Positions 43,886 through 52,117 of a stretch of DNA of 64,000 nucleotides are shown one piece after another. This stretch comes from Sphingomonas guangdongensis. GTDB lineage: Bacteria > Pseudomonadota > Alphaproteobacteria > Sphingomonadales > Sphingomonadaceae. The stretch lies in the NCBI RefSeq assembly GCF_900199185.1, contig NZ_OBMI01000002.1, forward strand, positions 682,001 to 746,000, given 5' to 3'. Position 1 is the stretch's first letter, and every line of letters starts with the position of its first letter. Below the pieces are notes generated by a model. That model was given only the letters and a program-made list of their open reading frames with translations, ran no database searches and was not told the origin of the DNA. The position numbers were made by a program, and so were the translations under genes.

Positions 43886-44272
43886 ATGCGAGACCGGGCG
43901 CCTTCGATGGATCAGCTGCCGCACGACCCCGACCAGTTCACTGCCGACGGCGAGACCGCTGCGCAGCGGGCCGCCGCGCGCGACAGTCTGCTCCTGACGG
44001 CGCAGCTTACCGTGCCCGGTCTGGCGCGACCGGTTACCGCGCGGGTGCGCAATCTGTCGCCCGGGGGCATGATGGCGGAATATGCCGGCGACCTGGTGCT
44101 CGGCGACGGAATCACCGTCGAGCTGCGCGGCATCGGCGCGATCGCCGCCAAGGTGGCCTGGGTCGCCGAGGGCCGGGCCGGCATCGCCTTTGATCGCGAG
44201 GTCGATCCGAAGCGTGCCCGCAAGCCGGTGGTCGCACCACCCGCGGCACCCAGGAAGCAGCGGCCGCTCTGA
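43886..44272 (+). CDS. PilZ domain protein
   Basis: A single-domain protein of 128 residues that may bind cyclic di-GMP. The second PilZ element NLSPGGMMAEY fits N-x-S-x-x-G. The first element, normally RxxxR, is not obvious (AARDSLLL precedes), so binding is uncertain. The core GDGITVELRGIGAIAAKVAW with GRAGIAFD completes the fold. Starts at 43886 and 43907 are both possible. It follows dksA on the same strand. Confidence 0.8.
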   Translation: MRDRAPSMDQLPHDPDQFTADGETAAQRAAARDSLLLTAQLTVPGLARPVTARVRNLSPGGMMAEYAGDLVLGDGITVELRGIGAIAAKVAWVAEGRAGIAFDREVDPKRARKPVVAPPAAPRKQRPL

Positions 44273-44328
44273 TCATTCGCCATTGCCCGCTGCCGGGAGG
44301 GTGTCCATCCCGGCAGGCGGGAGCGGCG

Positions 44329-44487
44329 TCACTGGAGCGAGCTCAGCTCCTCCTTCAGGCGCAGCTTGCGGCGCTTCAGGTCTGCCAGCATGGCCAGGTC
44401 GGGGGCGGGGCGGGCCTGCTCCTCGACGATCCGCGACTCGAGCGAGGCGTGCTTCGCCTCCAACGCCGTGTAGTGCGCGTTCTGCAT
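44329..44487 (-). CDS. DUF465 (YdcH-like) small protein
   Basis: A 52-residue helical hairpin protein: MQNAHYTALEAKHASLESRI, then LADLKRRKLRLKEELSSL. This is the DUF465/YdcH pattern with the conserved LKKRKLxLKDE core. The function is unknown. The longer open frame upstream is non-coding. A paralogue lies divergently 136 bases away. Confidence 0.8.
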   Translation of the reverse strand: MQNAHYTALEAKHASLESRIVEEQARPAPDLAMLADLKRRKLRLKEELSSLQ

Positions 44488-44622
44488 GGACTTATGTCTC
44501 CTGCTGGTGGTTGCGGGGCGGAGGAGTAAAACAAACCACACGCGCCTTGTCGCCATCTGATTCGTCTGCAATCGACGGAGCGTGCAGGATAGGCCGTCCG
44601 GCCGATCGCGAGCGGGGGTTCG

Positions 44623-44820
44623 ATGGACGACGCGGAGATCAGGCGCCGGATCGAGGAGCTGCGCATCGAACACCGGGACCTGGATGCTGCGGCCGCCGCG
44701 CTGCTCGACGCACCCAATCCGGACCAGTTGCAGATCGCGCGCCTGAAGAAGCGCAAGCTGCGCCTGCGCGACGAGATGACAGCGCTCACCGACCTGCTGC
44801 TGCCCGACATCATCGCCTGA
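44623..44820 (+). CDS. DUF465 (YdcH-like) small protein, paralogue
   Basis: A 65-residue helical protein with the same core as its divergent neighbour, ARLKKRKLRLRDEMTAL, preceded by EELRIEHRDLDAAAAALL. It is therefore a second DUF465 member. It is followed by the RcdA-family gene about 95 bases downstream on the same strand. Confidence 0.78.
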   Translation: MDDAEIRRRIEELRIEHRDLDAAAAALLDAPNPDQLQIARLKKRKLRLRDEMTALTDLLLPDIIA

Positions 44821-44915
44821 GCGCTGCGCACCGGAACGGGACAAGTTTTCCACGGATGTTTGCGGCCGGAGTGGTGGCGCTGGCGGGACCGGCGTGGCAA
44901 CGTCGCGGCCGTACC

Positions 44916-45383
44916 ATGATCGCGCAACCGGCCTCTCCCCACTCGCGGCTTCACCGCCGCCTGATCGACTCGCTCTACGTCGAATCGATGCTGCTGGCGG
45001 ACGAGGCGCGCGGTTATTTCGACGAGGCGGGTCGCACCGATCGCGACCAGCTCGATCCGCTCTCGCGCGTGGTCTTCTCCTGCGAGTCGATGAAGGTGAC
45101 GACTCGTCTTATGCACGTCATCGCCTGGCTGCTGACCCAGCGCGCGGTGTCGGCAGGCGAGCTCAGGCCCAAGGACGCACTCGATCCCTCGCGGCGGCTG
45201 GGCGACGCGCCGGAGAGCGACGAGGCGGCTTTGTCGCACCTGCCGGACGGCGCGCGGCTGCTGATCGGGGCGAGCATCGACCTGCACCGCCGCGTCGCCC
45301 ACTTCGATCGCGCACAGTCAGGCCCGACGCTCTACGACAGCCCGGCGCGCTCGATGCAGGACCGACTCAACCTGGCGTTCTGA
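44916..45383 (+). CDS. DUF1465 / RcdA-family protein
   Basis: A 155-residue helical protein of DUF1465, the family of Caulobacter RcdA, an adaptor that delivers the cell-cycle regulator CtrA to the ClpXP protease. Conserved segments are LIDSLYVESMLLADEARGYF, LDPLSRVVFSCESMKVTTRL and HVIAWLLTQRAVSAGEL, then a C-terminal region with SIDLHRRVAHFDR. Start MIAQPASPHSRLH at 44916. In sphingomonads the role is not established by sequence alone. It ends at a 100-base inverted repeat. Confidence 0.8.
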   Translation: MIAQPASPHSRLHRRLIDSLYVESMLLADEARGYFDEAGRTDRDQLDPLSRVVFSCESMKVTTRLMHVIAWLLTQRAVSAGELRPKDALDPSRRLGDAPESDEAALSHLPDGARLLIGASIDLHRRVAHFDRAQSGPTLYDSPARSMQDRLNLAF

Positions 45384-45391
45384 ATATCCTT

Positions 45392-45491
45392 GTCATGCCA
45401 GCGAAGGCTGGCATCCATGTCTGATCCGATTGACGGTGCCGTTCCGCTTTAGCGTGACAGACATGGACCGCAGCCTCCGCTGGGGTGACGA
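45392..45491. repeat. 100-bp dispersed inverted repeat, copy B
   Basis: The arms match copy A at 33125-33224: GTCATGCCAGCGAAGGCTGG onward to CCATGTCTG at the left, CAGACATGGACCGCAGCC to GTGACGA at the right. The centre (about 35 bases) is unrelated to that of copy A. The element occupies the whole gap between two convergent stop codons. Confidence 0.85.
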
Positions 45492-46445
45492 TTAGATCGC
45501 CAGCCGCGTGCGCGCCGCCGCGTACTCCGCCGCCAGGCGCTCGACGAACGCCCCCGCCGGCTGCACCGCGCGCACGGCGCCGATGCCCTGGCCCGATCCC
45601 CAGATGTCGCGCCACGCCTTTGCGCCCGCATTGCCGCCGAAGTTCATGGTGGACACATCGCCCTCCGGCAGCGTGTCGGGATCGAGCCCTGCCGCGACGA
45701 TCGACTGGCGCAGGTAGTTGCCGTGCACGCCGGTGAACAGGTTCGAATAGACGATGTCGCTCGCGCGGCCCTCGACGATCCCGTTTTTGTAATCGGGTAC
45801 CGCGTTCGCCTCGTCCGTCGCAATGAAGGGCGAGCCGATATAGGCGAGGTCGGCGCCCATCGCCTGAGCCGCCAGGATCGCCGCGCCGGTCGCGATCGCG
45901 CCCGACAGGGCGAGCGGCCCGGCGAACCACTCCCGGATCTCCTGCACCAGCGCGAAGGGGGAAAGGCGCCCGGCGTGGCCGCCCGCGCCCGCCGCCACCG
46001 CGATCAGGCCGTCCGCGCCCTTCTCCACCGCCTTGCGCGCAAACCGGTCGTCGATCACGTCGTGGAGGGTGATCCCGCCCCAGCCGTGCACCGCGACGTT
46101 CAGGTCCTCGCGCGCGCCGAGCGAGGTGATGATGATCGGCACGCGCCACTTGGCGCAGGTGTGGAGGTCCGCCTCCAGCCGATCGTTGGACTTGTGGACG
46201 ATCTGATTGACCGCGAACGGTGCGGCCGGCCGGTCGGGGTTTGCGCGGTCCCAGGCGGCGAGCTCTTCCGTGATGCGGTGGAGCCACTCGTCCAGCACCC
46301 CCTGCGGGCGCGCGTTCAGCGCCGGGAACGATCCGACGATCCCGGCCTTGCACTGCGCGATCACCAGCTCGGGGCCGGACACGATGAACAGCGGCGCTCC
46401 GATGACGGGGAGGCGCAGGCGATCGAACAGGGGCGGCAGCGACAT
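45492..46445 (-). CDS. Nitronate monooxygenase family protein
   Basis: An FMN-dependent TIM-barrel enzyme of 317 residues that oxidises alkyl nitronates (or a related substrate). Motifs: LPVIGAPLFIVSGPEL, GIVGSFPALNAR, AVAAGAGGHAGRLSPFALV with the catalytic His, ALSGAIATGAAILAAQAMGAD (FMN phosphate site) and YIGSPFIATDEANAVPDYK. It is divergent from the M1 aminopeptidase. The exact substrate is not evident. Confidence 0.9.
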   Translation of the reverse strand: MSLPPLFDRLRLPVIGAPLFIVSGPELVIAQCKAGIVGSFPALNARPQGVLDEWLHRITEELAAWDRANPDRPAAPFAVNQIVHKSNDRLEADLHTCAKWRVPIIITSLGAREDLNVAVHGWGGITLHDVIDDRFARKAVEKGADGLIAVAAGAGGHAGRLSPFALVQEIREWFAGPLALSGAIATGAAILAAQAMGADLAYIGSPFIATDEANAVPDYKNGIVEGRASDIVYSNLFTGVHGNYLRQSIVAAGLDPDTLPEGDVSTMNFGGNAGAKAWRDIWGSGQGIGAVRAVQPAGAFVERLAAEYAAARTRLAI

Positions 46446-46581
46446 GGCAGCGGTTGTAACCGGCGCCGGGCGGCTGTCCACCCGCCAGGCGGTGCGGCTC
46501 GCGACACGCCGGGCCGTTCCGCTTGCGCGACTAGCGGCAGGGGCGCAGGGCGGTGGCCCGATTGTTCCACGGAGTTCCTGC

Positions 46582-49161
46582 ATGACGAAGCTGGCGTTCG
46601 CCACCCTGATGCTCACCGCCTCCACGCCCGCGCTGGCGCAGGGGCAGCTGCCGCGCACGGTGGTGCCGGTCAGCTACGACATCCGGGTCGAGCCGGACGC
46701 CAGGGCGATGACCTTCACCGGGAGCGAAACGGTCAACGTGCGGGTGACCGCGCCGACGCGGACGATCGTGCTGAATGCCGCCGACCTGGACGTGACGCTC
46801 GCGACCTTCGACGGTCAGCCGGTTAGGGTCGCCGCCGACGCCGCGAACCAGCGCCTGACGCTCACGCTGCCGAAGCCGGCGAACGTCGGCGCGCACCGCC
46901 TGTCGTTCACCTGGTCGGGCAAGATCAACACATCCGCCGCCGGGCTGTTCGCGATCGACTATCAGGACCCGGACGGCACCAAGCAGCGGATGCTCGCCAC
47001 CCAGTTCGAGGCGCCGGACGCGCGCCGCTTCGCGCCGATGTGGGACGAGCCCTCGTTCAAGGCGAAGTTCACGCTCGCGGCGGTCGCGCCCAAGGGGCAG
47101 CTCGCCTACTCGAACATGCCCGCGAAGGTCACCAAGCTCTCGGGTGACCGCCAGCTCTACAGCTTCGCCGAGAGCCCGATCATGTCGAGCTATTTGCTGT
47201 TCCTCGGCATGGGCGATGTCGAGCGCAAGACGGTGATGGCGGGCAAGACCGAGATCGGCGTCATCACCCGCAAGGGCGTGGTCGACCAGGGCGATTATGC
47301 GCTGAAGGCGGCCAAGAACCTGCTCGCCTACTACAACGACTATTTCGGCGTAGCGTACCCGCTGCCGAAGCTGGACATGATCGCCGGGCCGGGATCGTCG
47401 CAGTTTTTCGGCGCGATGGAGAACTGGGGCGCGATCTTCTACTTCGAGCCCGAGCTGCTGTTCGACCCGAAGCGGAATACCGTCAGCAATCAGCAGCGGA
47501 TCTACTCGGTCGTCGCGCACGAGATGGCGCACCAGTGGTTCGGCGATCTTGTCACCATGCGCTGGTGGGACGACCTGTGGCTGAACGAGGGATTTGCCAG
47601 CTGGATGGAGGGCAAGGCCACCAACGACCTTAACCCGCAGTGGCAGTATGCGGCGCAGAATGTCGCAACCGAGCGCGAGGCGGCGCTTCGGCTCGACGCA
47701 AGCGCGGCGACGCATCCGGTGATCCGCAAAGTCGAGACCGTCGATCAGATCGGCGAGGCGTTCGACACGATCACCTATCAGAAGGGCCAGGCCGTGATCG
47801 GCATGCTGGAGAGCACGGTCGGCGCGCAACAGTTCCGCGACGGCGTGCGGCGCTACATGGCCAGGCACCAGTACAGCAACACGGTGACCGACCAGCTGTG
47901 GGCGGAGGTCTCCGCGAACGCGGGACGCAACGTCAAGCCGTTCATGGACGATTTCACGCTGCAAGGCGGCGTGCCGCTGATCAGCGTCGGCGCGGGCACG
48001 TGCACCAGCGGCCGTGCGACCGTCAGCTTTCGCCAGACCCGCTTCGGGCTGGACCCGACGTCCAAGGCGCCGCAGCAGTGGCGCGTCCCGGTCACCTACA
48101 CGATCCTGGGGTCGGCCGATCGCGGGGCAAAGGAGGTGCGCGGCCCAACGGCGCAGACCGCGTCCGCGCCGTGCGGAACGCTGGTCGTTAATCCGGGAAA
48201 GGGTGGCTACTACCGCGTCCGCTACGATGAGGCGGCACACGCCGCGATCGTCCGCGACTTCGGCCGGCTCGCGGTGGCCGATCAGCTCGGCACGCTCGGC
48301 GACGATCTGGCGCTCGGCTACAGCGGCGACCAGGACGCGGCTCGCTACTTCGAAACGCTGGCAGCAGTGACGCCCGCCGCCGACCCGCTGGTCTGGACGA
48401 TGGCGACCAGCCAGCTCGCGCGGCTGTCGGCACTCTACGAGGGTACGCCGCTCGGCGAGCGGCTGAAGGCGCGCACGCTTGCCGTGCTCGCGCCCGCGCT
48501 CGACCGGGTCGGACTGGAGCCGCGCCGTGACGACAGCGCGGTCGTCACCAACCTGCGCGAAGTACTCCTCTCCGTGCTCGGCAGCGCCGGCGATCCGCGG
48601 GTGCTGAGCGCCTCGCGGCGCTACGTCGACAGGTTCGGTCCCGGGGTGAACCGCATCCCGCCAGCGATCCGGTCGGCGATGCTCGCAACCTTTGCCGCCA
48701 ACATGACCGCAGCGGATTACGAGGCGCTGCTCGCCGCGACCCGGCGCGAGACCGATCCGGTGATCAAGAACCAGTACATCAGCCTGCTCGGCCGCGCGGA
48801 GGACCCTGCGCTGGCGCAGCGGTCGCTCGAGCTGGTGCGAACGCCCGGCTTCACCGATCCGCAGCGCGTCAGCCTGCTCGCTTCTGTCGCGGGGGCGCAC
48901 CCGGACCTCGCCTTCGACTTCGCGACCGCCAACGCCGCGCTGATCAACCCGCTGCTGGAGACGAGCTCGCGCTCCAGCTTCATCGTGCAGCTCGGCGGCG
49001 GCTCGAACGATCCGGCGATGATCGAGAAGATCGGACGCTTCGCCCTGACGCTGCCCGCTACCTCGCGCGGGCCGGCGGAGCGGACGGTCAGCACCATCCG
49101 TAATCGTGCGGCGGTGGCCGAGCGGCTGCGACCCGCGGTGACGCGCTGGTCAGGTCAGTGA
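46582..49161 (+). CDS. M1 family aminopeptidase, exported
   Basis: A zinc aminopeptidase of 859 residues with a signal peptide (MTKLAFATLMLTASTPALAQ). The N-terminal saddle domain is followed by the substrate-binding GAMENWGAIFYFEPEL, the zinc site VVAHEMAHQWFGDLVTMRW and LNEGFASWMEGKATND (third zinc ligand). The ERAP1-like C-terminal helical domain runs from about residue 530. The protein is periplasmic or secreted. ATG 46582 has GGAG eight bases upstream; the frame upstream is non-coding. Confidence 0.95.
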   Translation: MTKLAFATLMLTASTPALAQGQLPRTVVPVSYDIRVEPDARAMTFTGSETVNVRVTAPTRTIVLNAADLDVTLATFDGQPVRVAADAANQRLTLTLPKPANVGAHRLSFTWSGKINTSAAGLFAIDYQDPDGTKQRMLATQFEAPDARRFAPMWDEPSFKAKFTLAAVAPKGQLAYSNMPAKVTKLSGDRQLYSFAESPIMSSYLLFLGMGDVERKTVMAGKTEIGVITRKGVVDQGDYALKAAKNLLAYYNDYFGVAYPLPKLDMIAGPGSSQFFGAMENWGAIFYFEPELLFDPKRNTVSNQQRIYSVVAHEMAHQWFGDLVTMRWWDDLWLNEGFASWMEGKATNDLNPQWQYAAQNVATEREAALRLDASAATHPVIRKVETVDQIGEAFDTITYQKGQAVIGMLESTVGAQQFRDGVRRYMARHQYSNTVTDQLWAEVSANAGRNVKPFMDDFTLQGGVPLISVGAGTCTSGRATVSFRQTRFGLDPTSKAPQQWRVPVTYTILGSADRGAKEVRGPTAQTASAPCGTLVVNPGKGGYYRVRYDEAAHAAIVRDFGRLAVADQLGTLGDDLALGYSGDQDAARYFETLAAVTPAADPLVWTMATSQLARLSALYEGTPLGERLKARTLAVLAPALDRVGLEPRRDDSAVVTNLREVLLSVLGSAGDPRVLSASRRYVDRFGPGVNRIPPAIRSAMLATFAANMTAADYEALLAATRRETDPVIKNQYISLLGRAEDPALAQRSLELVRTPGFTDPQRVSLLASVAGAHPDLAFDFATANAALINPLLETSSRSSFIVQLGGGSNDPAMIEKIGRFALTLPATSRGPAERTVSTIRNRAAVAERLRPAVTRWSGQ

Positions 49162-49168
49162 TGGGCGC

Positions 49169-49192
49169 GGGCCGGGCGGTGACGCCCGGCCC
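49169..49192. terminator. Hairpin between convergent pepN-like and pit genes
   Basis: GGGCCGGGCG (49169-49178) and CGCCCGGCCC (49183-49192) form a perfect 10-bp stem with loop GTGA, in the 37 bases between the two convergent stops. A T run is lacking on either side. Confidence 0.55.
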
Positions 49193-49198
49193 GGCGCG

Positions 49199-50200
49199 TT
49201 ACGGCAGGAACAGCCCGCCGACCAGGTAGCCGAGGGCTGCGACGACCGCTGCCGCCGGCAGGGTCACGAACCAGGCGAACACGATGTTGCTCGCGACGGC
49301 CCAGCGCACCGCCGTCAGGCGGCGGGCGGCGCCGACACCGACGATCGCGCCGGTGATGGTGTGGGTGGTCGATACCGGCACCCCCAGGTGGGTCGCCAGG
49401 AACAGCGTGATCGCGCCGCCCGTCTCCGCGGCGAAGCCCTGCGCCGGGGTGAGCCGCGTGATCTTCGACCCCATGGTGTGGACGATGCGCCAGCCGCCCG
49501 ACATCGTTCCCGCCGCGATCGCGATGTAACAGCTGACCGCCACCCAGTTGGGCACGGCGAACTGCTCGCCGAGCATTCCTTGCGAGTAGAGCAATGCGGT
49601 GATGATCCCCATCGTCTTCTGGGCGTCGTTGCCGCCGTGACCCAGCGAGTAGAGCGCGGCGGAGACGAGCTGGAGCTTGCGGAAGCGGCGGTCGACGCCG
49701 AGCGGAGTGAGCTTCAGGCTGGTCCAGGCGACCCCCAGCACCAGCAACAGCGCGAGCGCGAGGCCAAGTGCGGGCGAGACGAAGATCGCCGCGACCGTCA
49801 TGATCACGCCCTTCCACACGATCGGGTCGGTTCCGGCCTTGACCATCGCCGCGCCGAGCAGCCCGCCGACCAGCGCGTGGCTGGAGGAGGAAGGGATGCC
49901 CTTGATCCAGGTGACGACGTTCCAGACGATGGCACCACACAGCGCCCCGAAGATCACGCGCGGATCGATGATCGACGCATCGACGATGCCGCTGCCGACC
50001 GTCTTCGCAACCGCGGTGCCGAAGACGAAAAAGGCGGTGAAGTTGAAGAACGCCGCCCAGACCACGGCGACGACGGGCGACAACACCCGCGTCGCCACCA
50101 CGGTGGCGATGGAATTCGCCGCGTCGTGCAGCCCGTTCAGGAAGTCGAACAACAGCGCGATGCCGATCAGCACGACCAGCAAGGTGAAGGAGATGGTCAT
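49199..50200 (-). CDS. pit: Inorganic phosphate transporter (Pit family)
   Basis: A low-affinity phosphate permease of 333 residues with about ten membrane helices and the two PHO4 repeats. Repeat one is FDFLNGLHDAANSIATVVAT and repeat two LGHGGNDAQKTMGIITALL; PVSTTHTITGAIVGVGAARR matches the family end. The neighbour six bases upstream encodes a DUF47 protein, the usual Pit accessory/regulator, so the pair form one unit. The Ser/His-rich segment GIPSSSSHALVGGLLGAAM is characteristic. Confidence 0.95.
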   Translation of the reverse strand: MTISFTLLVVLIGIALLFDFLNGLHDAANSIATVVATRVLSPVVAVVWAAFFNFTAFFVFGTAVAKTVGSGIVDASIIDPRVIFGALCGAIVWNVVTWIKGIPSSSSHALVGGLLGAAMVKAGTDPIVWKGVIMTVAAIFVSPALGLALALLLVLGVAWTSLKLTPLGVDRRFRKLQLVSAALYSLGHGGNDAQKTMGIITALLYSQGMLGEQFAVPNWVAVSCYIAIAAGTMSGGWRIVHTMGSKITRLTPAQGFAAETGGAITLFLATHLGVPVSTTHTITGAIVGVGAARRLTAVRWAVASNIVFAWFVTLPAAAVVAALGYLVGGLFLP

Positions 50201-50206
50201 GGCGCG

Positions 50207-50848
50207 TCAGGCGTGATCGATGACGAGACCCTGGATCTCGTTCGCGACATCCTCGAACCGGTCGCAGACACGCTCCAGATGGCTGTAGATCTCGCGGCGC
50301 ACGACAAAGGCCATGGCGTCGTTCTGCGTGTTGGCGAACAGCTGGCGCAGCCCGGCGGCGTGCATGTCGTCGGCGCGACCCTCGATCCGGACCAGCCGCT
50401 CGGTCAATTCGTGCAGCCGCGCGGCGTTGGGGGCCAGGTTGCGCAGCAGCGGAATCGCCTCCTGCGCGGTTCGTGCCGCCTCCAGGATCGCGTCGCTCAT
50501 CGCGACCATCTGCGGATCGAACGCGTGGATGCCGTACAGGTCGATGGTGGTCGCGGTCTGGTTCATCTGATCGACCGCGTCGTCCATGACGCCGATCAGG
50601 TCGCTGATCGCGCTGCGATCGAACGGCGTCACGAATACGCGACGCACGTCCTGCAGCACCTCGCGGGTGACATCGTCCGCCTCATGCTCGCGCCGGACGA
50701 TGTCGGCGATGTGATCGCCAAGGTCGCCCTCGGCATGGAACAGGCGCGACATCGCCTCCGCCGCCGAAACGGTAACGGCGGCATGCGCCTCGAACAGGTC
50801 AAAGAAGCGACCCTGCGAAGGCATCAGCTTATGGAACCAGCCCAGCAT
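50207..50848 (-). CDS. DUF47 (PhoU-like) Pit accessory protein
   Basis: A 213-residue helical protein of the PhoU-like DUF47 family that accompanies Pit transporters. It starts MLGWFHKLMPSQGRFFDLFE, with IVRREHEADDVTREVLQDVR (the E-H-E-x-D metal-binding type motif) and DRSAISDLIGVMDDAVDQMN. The pit gene begins six bases after its stop. The frame continues upstream into the divergent gene but MLGWFHK is the standard start. Confidence 0.93.
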   Translation of the reverse strand: MLGWFHKLMPSQGRFFDLFEAHAAVTVSAAEAMSRLFHAEGDLGDHIADIVRREHEADDVTREVLQDVRRVFVTPFDRSAISDLIGVMDDAVDQMNQTATTIDLYGIHAFDPQMVAMSDAILEAARTAQEAIPLLRNLAPNAARLHELTERLVRIEGRADDMHAAGLRQLFANTQNDAMAFVVRREIYSHLERVCDRFEDVANEIQGLVIDHA

Positions 50849-50950
50849 GGGCACTTTCTCCCCCTCGTGAGTCGGTCGCGCGTACAGGGCAATTGTTACA
50901 GTTGAAATCAACTTGGAACGCGGCACCGCCGCCATCGATTGGACAGGTCC

Positions 50951-51763
50951 GTGCGGATCGCAAGCTACAATGTAAACGGCATCAATGGGCGGCTGCCGGT
51001 GCTGCTCCGCTGGCTCGACGAACATGCGCCGGATGTCGTCTGCCTTCAGGAGCTAAAGGCACCGGATGCCCGCTTCCCGACACGGGCGATCGAGCAGGCG
51101 GGTTATGGAGCGATCTGGCAGGGAGAGGCGCGGTGGAACGGGGTCGCCATCCTCGCCCGCGGGGACGAGCCGGTGGAAACCAGGCGCGGCCTGCCCGGCG
51201 ACCCGGACGATACGCAGAGCCGCTACATCGAGGCGGCAGTGCGCGGCGTGCTGATCGGCGGGCTCTACCTTCCCAACGGCAACCCGCGGCCGGGCCCACG
51301 CTTCTCTTACAAGCTCGCCTGGATGGAGCGGCTGCGCGCGCATGCCGCGACGCTGGTCGGGATCGACGCGCCGGTGGTGCTCGCAGGCGACTACAACGTC
51401 ATGCCGACCGACCTCGACGTCTACAAGCCGGAGCGCTGGCGTGGCGACGCACTGTTCGCGCCGGAGGTGCGTGCGGCCTTCGCCGCGCTGCTGTCCGACG
51501 GCTGGAGCGACGCGGTCCGGATGCTGCGACCCGACGCGCCGGCCTACACCTTCTGGAACTACTGGCGCGACGCGTTCGCGCGGGATGCGGGCTTGCGGAT
51601 CGACCACCTGCTGCTGAACGGGCCGGCCGCGGCGCGCCTGAGCGACTGCGGTGTCGACCGCGACGTGCGCGGGTGGGACGGGACCAGCGATCACGCGCCG
51701 GTGTGGATCACGCTCGCGGACGGACCTGTGCGGCGGCGCAGGCGTTCTAGGACAGGCACTTAG
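50951..51763 (+). CDS. xth: Exodeoxyribonuclease III
   Basis: AP endonuclease and 3'-5' exonuclease for base-excision repair, 270 residues. Endonuclease/exonuclease/phosphatase motifs: SYNVNGINGRLPVLLRWL, VVCLQELKAPD (metal-binding Glu), LAGDYNVMPTDLDVY, TFWNYWRDAFARD with LRIDHLLLN, and WDGTSDHAPVWITL. I prefer GTG 50951 (MRIASYNVNGING) over TTG 50939. It is divergent from the DUF47 gene by about 100 bases. Confidence 0.95.
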   Translation: MRIASYNVNGINGRLPVLLRWLDEHAPDVVCLQELKAPDARFPTRAIEQAGYGAIWQGEARWNGVAILARGDEPVETRRGLPGDPDDTQSRYIEAAVRGVLIGGLYLPNGNPRPGPRFSYKLAWMERLRAHAATLVGIDAPVVLAGDYNVMPTDLDVYKPERWRGDALFAPEVRAAFAALLSDGWSDAVRMLRPDAPAYTFWNYWRDAFARDAGLRIDHLLLNGPAAARLSDCGVDRDVRGWDGTSDHAPVWITLADGPVRRRRRSRTGT

Positions 51764-51777
51764 GGACAGGAGCGATC

Positions 51778-51942
51778 ATGGCAGACAAATCGGACAACAA
51801 GGTCGAGGAAAATCGCGCCGACACGCCGGGCGGCATTCCCCAGGAGCGGCCGCAGGATCGGCCCAACGTCGGGATCGTGACGCCGGACGAGTATCCCGAC
51901 GACCAGAAGGGCGGCGGCACGCAGGACCCGACCAAGCGGTAG
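51778..51942 (+). CDS. Small disordered hypothetical protein
   Basis: A 54-residue hydrophilic protein, MADKSDNKVEENRADTPGG then PQERPQDRPNVGIVTPDEYP, ending TQDPTKR. It is rich in Asp, Pro, Lys and Gln and likely intrinsically disordered. AGGAG lies six bases before the ATG. It follows xth by 14 bases and precedes the stress-type operon region. No family is known to me. Confidence 0.6.
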   Translation: MADKSDNKVEENRADTPGGIPQERPQDRPNVGIVTPDEYPDDQKGGGTQDPTKR

Positions 51943-51949
51943 GACGCTT

Positions 51950-52049
51950 CACCTCGGCAAAAGGCCGGGGCCCAGCGTCGGAACACCTTTCAGTAGCGCT
52001 GACACCAGATCCCCGGCGGAGACCTGGATCCCGGCGTTCGCCGAGATGG
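51950..52049. repeat. 100-bp imperfect inverted repeat
   Basis: Left arm CACCTCGGCAAAAGGCCGGG (from 51950) and right arm CTGGATCCCGGCGTTCGCCG (from 52024, continuing GAGATGG) are imperfect inverted complements over about 26 bases. They lie between the convergent small gene and the SDR gene. The total length equals that of the two other repeats, but the arm sequence differs. Confidence 0.6.
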
Positions 52050-52084
52050 CAGTGAGGTCTGTCAGTTTGGATTTCTAGCAGAGA

Positions 52085-52108
52085 GGGCGGCCACTCGCGT
52101 AGCCGCCC
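52085..52108 (-). terminator. Hairpin after the SDR operon
   Basis: GGGCGGC (52085-52091) pairs with GCCGCCC (52102-52108) around a 10-base loop, ten bases past the SDR stop on the minus strand. The downstream sequence is only weakly T-rich. Confidence 0.5.
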
Positions 52109-52117
52109 GCCCTGACC

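Noticed and set aside
46531-48900. Minus-strand open frame of 789 codons opposite the M1 aminopeptidase
   Set aside because: Shadow frame rich in Arg, Gln and His; the plus strand has clear zinc-peptidase motifs.
50849-50938. Pho box upstream of the DUF47-pit pair
   Set aside because: Two CTGT words are present on the minus strand but 14 bases apart instead of 11.
50915-50940. EcfG-like promoter GGAAC-N16-CGAT before xth
   Set aside because: The -10 half is imperfect (CGAT instead of CGTT) and would leave almost no leader before the start codon.
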